In this document: positions 13,321 to 15,069 of the stretch, one piece after another
How positions within the stretch are numbered: position 1 is the stretch's first letter
How the letters are laid out: each line of letters opens with the position of its first letter
Program-made: the position numbers and the translations under genes
NCBI GenBank assembly: GCA_016783345.1
Contig: JADHWT010000021.1
Coordinates: 1-15,069, forward strand
Reading direction: 5' to 3'
Length of the DNA: 15,069 nt
DNA from: Candidatus Omnitrophota bacterium
GTDB taxonomy: Bacteria; NPL-UPA2; BS750m-G34
The notes under the pieces: model-generated
The model's input: the letters and a program-made list of their open reading frames with translations, nothing else
The model's database searches: none
What the model was told of the DNA's origin: nothing

Positions 13321-14397
13321 ATGAGCCGCACTATCGGTATTATTGGTCTGCCTAATGTGGGGAAATCCACAATCTTTAACACCCTCACCGATGGCCATGC
13401 CCATTCTTCAAATTATCCTTTCTGTACCATTGAACCGAATATCGGTATAGTTCCTGTACCGGATGAAAGACTGGTGAAATTAAATCATCTTATCAAACCC
13501 AAAGAGGTAACACCTGCAGCTATTAAATTTATGGACCTTGCAGGGCTCATTAAAGGCTCGAGCCATGGGGAAGGCCTGGGCAACAGGTTCCTGGCCTCTG
13601 CAAGGGAGTGTGATGCGCTTTTACATGTAGTCAGGTGTTTTGAAGATAAAGAGATAACCCATGTAGAAAAAGACTTAAATCCCGGGAGGGATATAGATAT
13701 TATTAATATAGAATTGTGTCTGTCTGACCTTGAAATGGCGGAGAAGAGATTAGAAAAGGTTTCCAAACTTGCGAAGACCGGGGATAAAGATGCCTCTTGT
13801 GAGGTCCGGGTTCTGGAAGATGTTAGAGAGGCTTTAAAAAGGGGAGAGATGATAAAGACGAAAGAACTTTCTCTGCCCCTCCTTACGCTTAAACCAATAA
13901 TCTATCTGGCGAATACAGGGGAAAAAGATCTTGATAGGTCTAAAGAACTGATAGAGAAAATTAACGCAAAGGTTTCTCCGGGGAATTCGGTAGTTATTAA
14001 GGTGGCCGGTAAATTAGAAAATGAATTGAAGCGCCTGTCAAAAGAGGAAGGTAATGAATTTCGTGAAGCCTGGGCAGGTGAAAAGGAGACACCATTACAC
14101 AGGCTGGTGCAGGGATGTTATGAGGCATTGAATCTCATTACCTTCTACACTATTGCGCGGGAGAAGCTCTCTGCATGGCCGCTTAATAAAGGAGAGGAAA
14201 TGCTCCGCGCAGCCGGGAAAGTCCATAGTGATATGCAGGATGGATTCATCAAGGCTGAAGTAATAAATTTTAAAGAATTTATAGAGACAGGCTCGTATAA
14301 TTTGGCCAGGGAAAAAGGATATCTTAAAATTGTAGGGAGAGACTATGCTGTTCAGGACGGAGATATAGTCTATGTCCATTTTTCTAAAAGGGTATAA
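13321..14397 (+). CDS. ychF: YchF/OLA1-family translation-associated ATPase
   Basis: A 358-residue P-loop NTPase of the Obg superfamily (usual length about 363). It starts MSRTIGIIGLPNVGKSTIFNTLT, with the P-loop GLPNVGKS at 9-16; upstream in-frame codons lie inside the tRNA and are rejected. The G3 motif is DLAGL (72-76), followed by GEGLGNRFLA. The position of the GTPase NKxD motif reads NTGE (198-201), fitting the NxxE form that gives this family ATP preference. A coiled-coil insertion (about 130-175) and a C-terminal TGS domain (about 275-356, ending GDIVYVHF) complete the family layout. YchF binds ribosomes and has roles in stress and translation. It is followed by rpsF and ssb, as in Bacillus. 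No Shine-Dalgarno is possible in the 7-nt gap after the tRNA. Confidence 0.95.
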   Translation: MSRTIGIIGLPNVGKSTIFNTLTDGHAHSSNYPFCTIEPNIGIVPVPDERLVKLNHLIKPKEVTPAAIKFMDLAGLIKGSSHGEGLGNRFLASARECDALLHVVRCFEDKEITHVEKDLNPGRDIDIINIELCLSDLEMAEKRLEKVSKLAKTGDKDASCEVRVLEDVREALKRGEMIKTKELSLPLLTLKPIIYLANTGEKDLDRSKELIEKINAKVSPGNSVVIKVAGKLENELKRLSKEEGNEFREAWAGEKETPLHRLVQGCYEALNLITFYTIAREKLSAWPLNKGEEMLRAAGKVHSDMQDGFIKAEVINFKEFIETGSYNLAREKGYLKIVGRDYAVQDGDIVYVHFSKRV

Positions 14398-14414
14398 AAA
14401 TTTAATTAAATTTT
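14397..14414 (+). repeat. 18-bp perfect AT-only palindrome before the rpsF promoter
   Basis: AAAATTTAATTAAATTTT, starting on the last base of the ychF stop codon and ending 2 bp before the rpsF -35. It may serve as an UP element, a weak terminator of ychF, or nothing; AT-only palindromes arise easily in AT-rich spacers. Confidence 0.4.
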
Positions 14415-14416
14415 AG

Positions 14417-14445
14417 TTGCCAAAGATTTGACTATATGCTATACT
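14417..14445 (+). promoter_or_regulatory. Sigma-70 promoter of rpsF-ssb
   Basis: TTGCCA (14417-14422), a 17-bp spacer, then TATACT (14440-14445) with an extended TGC before it. The -10 ends 10 nt before the rpsF ATG, leaving a leader of only a few nucleotides and no room for a normal Shine-Dalgarno. Confidence 0.65.
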
Positions 14446-14455
14446 GAAAAACATT

Positions 14456-14764
14456 ATGATAAGAAATTACGAAGTGGTTTTTATTTTTGCCCCGACGCTT
14501 AAGGAAGAAGAGCAGGAAAAGCATTTTCAACAGATTGCTAATTCTATTACTTCGCGCAAAGGAGAGATAGTAAAGCAGGAGCCCCTCGGGAAAAAACAGC
14601 TCGCCTATCCTATCCGTAAAAACCGGGAAGGTAATTATTATATTTTAAATTTCAGGGCCCCTTCCGAAATAATTTCTGCTATAAAAGATGAGTATAGACT
14701 TATCCCGCAGCTTTTACGATTTATGATTGTTACAAAGGAGGCTGAACGTGGCAAGTCTGAATAA
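14456..14764 (+). CDS. rpsF: 30S ribosomal protein S6
   Basis: A 102-residue protein, normal for S6 (about 95-135). Family landmarks are the start IRNYEVVFIFAP, the central LGKKQLAYPIRKNREGNYYILNF and the C-terminal RLIPQLLRFMIVTKEAE. S6 sits on the 30S platform with S18 and binds 16S rRNA. The start at 14456 lies just after a sigma-70 promoter with no Shine-Dalgarno. Its last 17 nt overlap the ssb start, and the ssb ribosome-binding site lies inside its coding sequence, so the two are transcribed together. In most bacteria rpsR and rplI follow ssb; that region is beyond the window. Confidence 0.96.
   Translation: MIRNYEVVFIFAPTLKEEEQEKHFQQIANSITSRKGEIVKQEPLGKKQLAYPIRKNREGNYYILNFRAPSEIISAIKDEYRLIPQLLRFMIVTKEAERGKSE
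14734..14741 (+). promoter_or_regulatory. Strong Shine-Dalgarno of ssb
   Basis: AAAGGAGG, 6 nt before the GTG at 14748, inside the end of rpsF. It supports the GTG start. Confidence 0.85.
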
Positions 14765-15069
14765 AATTTTTCTTATAGGGAATATGACCCGGGATCCGGA
14801 ATTGCGTTACGCCACCAGCGGCACTGCTGTGTGTAATTTTTCTCTGGCTGTCAATAGATTTTATACGGGATCTGACGGAGAAAAAAAACAGGATACCTGT
14901 TTCGTAAGGGTAGTTACATGGGCCAAACAGGCTGAGGCCTGCAGCCGTTACCTCAGCAAAGGTAAGCCGGTTTTTGTTGAGGGGAGACTTTCCAGCCGGT
15001 CATGGACAGGGGCTGATGGTGAGAAAAAGACAAGGATAGAGGTGGTAGCTGATCGGGTTCAATTTCTTG
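14748..15069 (+). CDS. ssb: Single-stranded DNA-binding protein, 3' end cut by window edge
   Basis: About 107 codons are visible. The protein begins MASLNKIFLIGNMTRDPELRY (GTG start), then TAVCNFSLAVNRFY, DTCFVRVVTWAKQAEACSRYLSKGKPVFVEGRL and TRIEVVADRVQFL, a complete OB-fold of the SSB family with its usual aromatic and basic positions. SSB forms tetramers that coat single-stranded DNA in replication, repair and recombination. The flexible C-terminal tail with the acidic partner-binding tip lies beyond the window. It overlaps rpsF by 17 nt, in the conserved rpsF-ssb-rpsR order. Confidence 0.95.
   Translation, partial: MASLNKIFLIGNMTRDPELRYATSGTAVCNFSLAVNRFYTGSDGEKKQDTCFVRVVTWAKQAEACSRYLSKGKPVFVEGRLSSRSWTGADGEKKTRIEVVADRVQFL

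Noticed and set aside
13141..13404. Minus-strand 87-codon frame across the terminator and tRNA
   Set aside because: It covers a perfect terminator, a complete tRNA and the P-loop codons of ychF; it is a shadow frame.
14428..14433. TTGACT as the rpsF -35 box
   Set aside because: It is only 6 bp from the TATACT -10 box. TTGCCA at 14417 has the correct 17-bp spacing.
1..15069. CRISPR arrays, insertion sequences, integrases, phage genes or attachment-site duplications
   Set aside because: None was seen. The tRNA has no integrase beside it and no evident repeat of its 3' end in the window.

Overview
The window carries housekeeping and transport genes of a low-to-moderate-GC Gram-negative-type (diderm) bacterium. 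The diderm assignment rests on a TolC-type outer-membrane channel and a predicted outer-membrane beta-barrel ending in Phe. The mix of an AcoR-type sigma-54 activator, a short cytosolic Hanks-type kinase beside glycerate kinase, and a porin of the 'ERDWGD' type resembles uncultured lineages such as Omnitrophota. That placement is inference from gene style, not a marker analysis.

Layout. (1) Positions 1-1833, minus strand: a two-gene K+ uptake operon, ktrB then ktrA (ktrA is cut by the window edge), with a strong stem-loop between the genes. (2) Positions 1890-7916, plus strand: a sigma-54 activator (GAF, PAS, AAA+, Fis-type HTH), then a 207-bp gap holding a textbook -24/-12 sigma-54 promoter and a 14-bp inverted repeat about 160 bp upstream of its predicted start. 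An overlapping three-gene exporter operon follows (ABC exporter, membrane fusion protein, TolC-like channel) and ends at a long terminator hairpin. (3) Positions 8076-11582: comM/yifB, then glycerate 2-kinase overlapping a Ser/Thr protein kinase by 4 nt. (4) Positions 11607-13210: a well-expressed-looking porin gene with strong promoter, strong Shine-Dalgarno and perfect terminator. (5) Positions 13228-15069: tRNA-Leu(GAG), ychF starting 7 nt after the tRNA CCA end, then rpsF and the start of ssb (cut by the window edge). The order ychF-rpsF-ssb is the same as in Bacillus subtilis and other bacteria.

Two themes stand out. First, the activator gene, the enhancer-like repeat and the sigma-54 promoter form a self-contained, locally regulated tripartite exporter of unknown cargo. 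Second, initiation signals fall into two classes. First genes of transcripts (the activator, ktrB, comM, rpsF) have an extended -10 box (TGnTANNNT) ending only 5-10 nt before the start codon and no Shine-Dalgarno, as expected for leaderless or nearly leaderless mRNAs. Genes inside operons or with long leaders (ktrA, ssb, the porin) have strong AGGAGG-like sites. No CRISPR array, insertion sequence, integrase or phage gene was seen, and no gene-free stretch exceeds about 210 bases.
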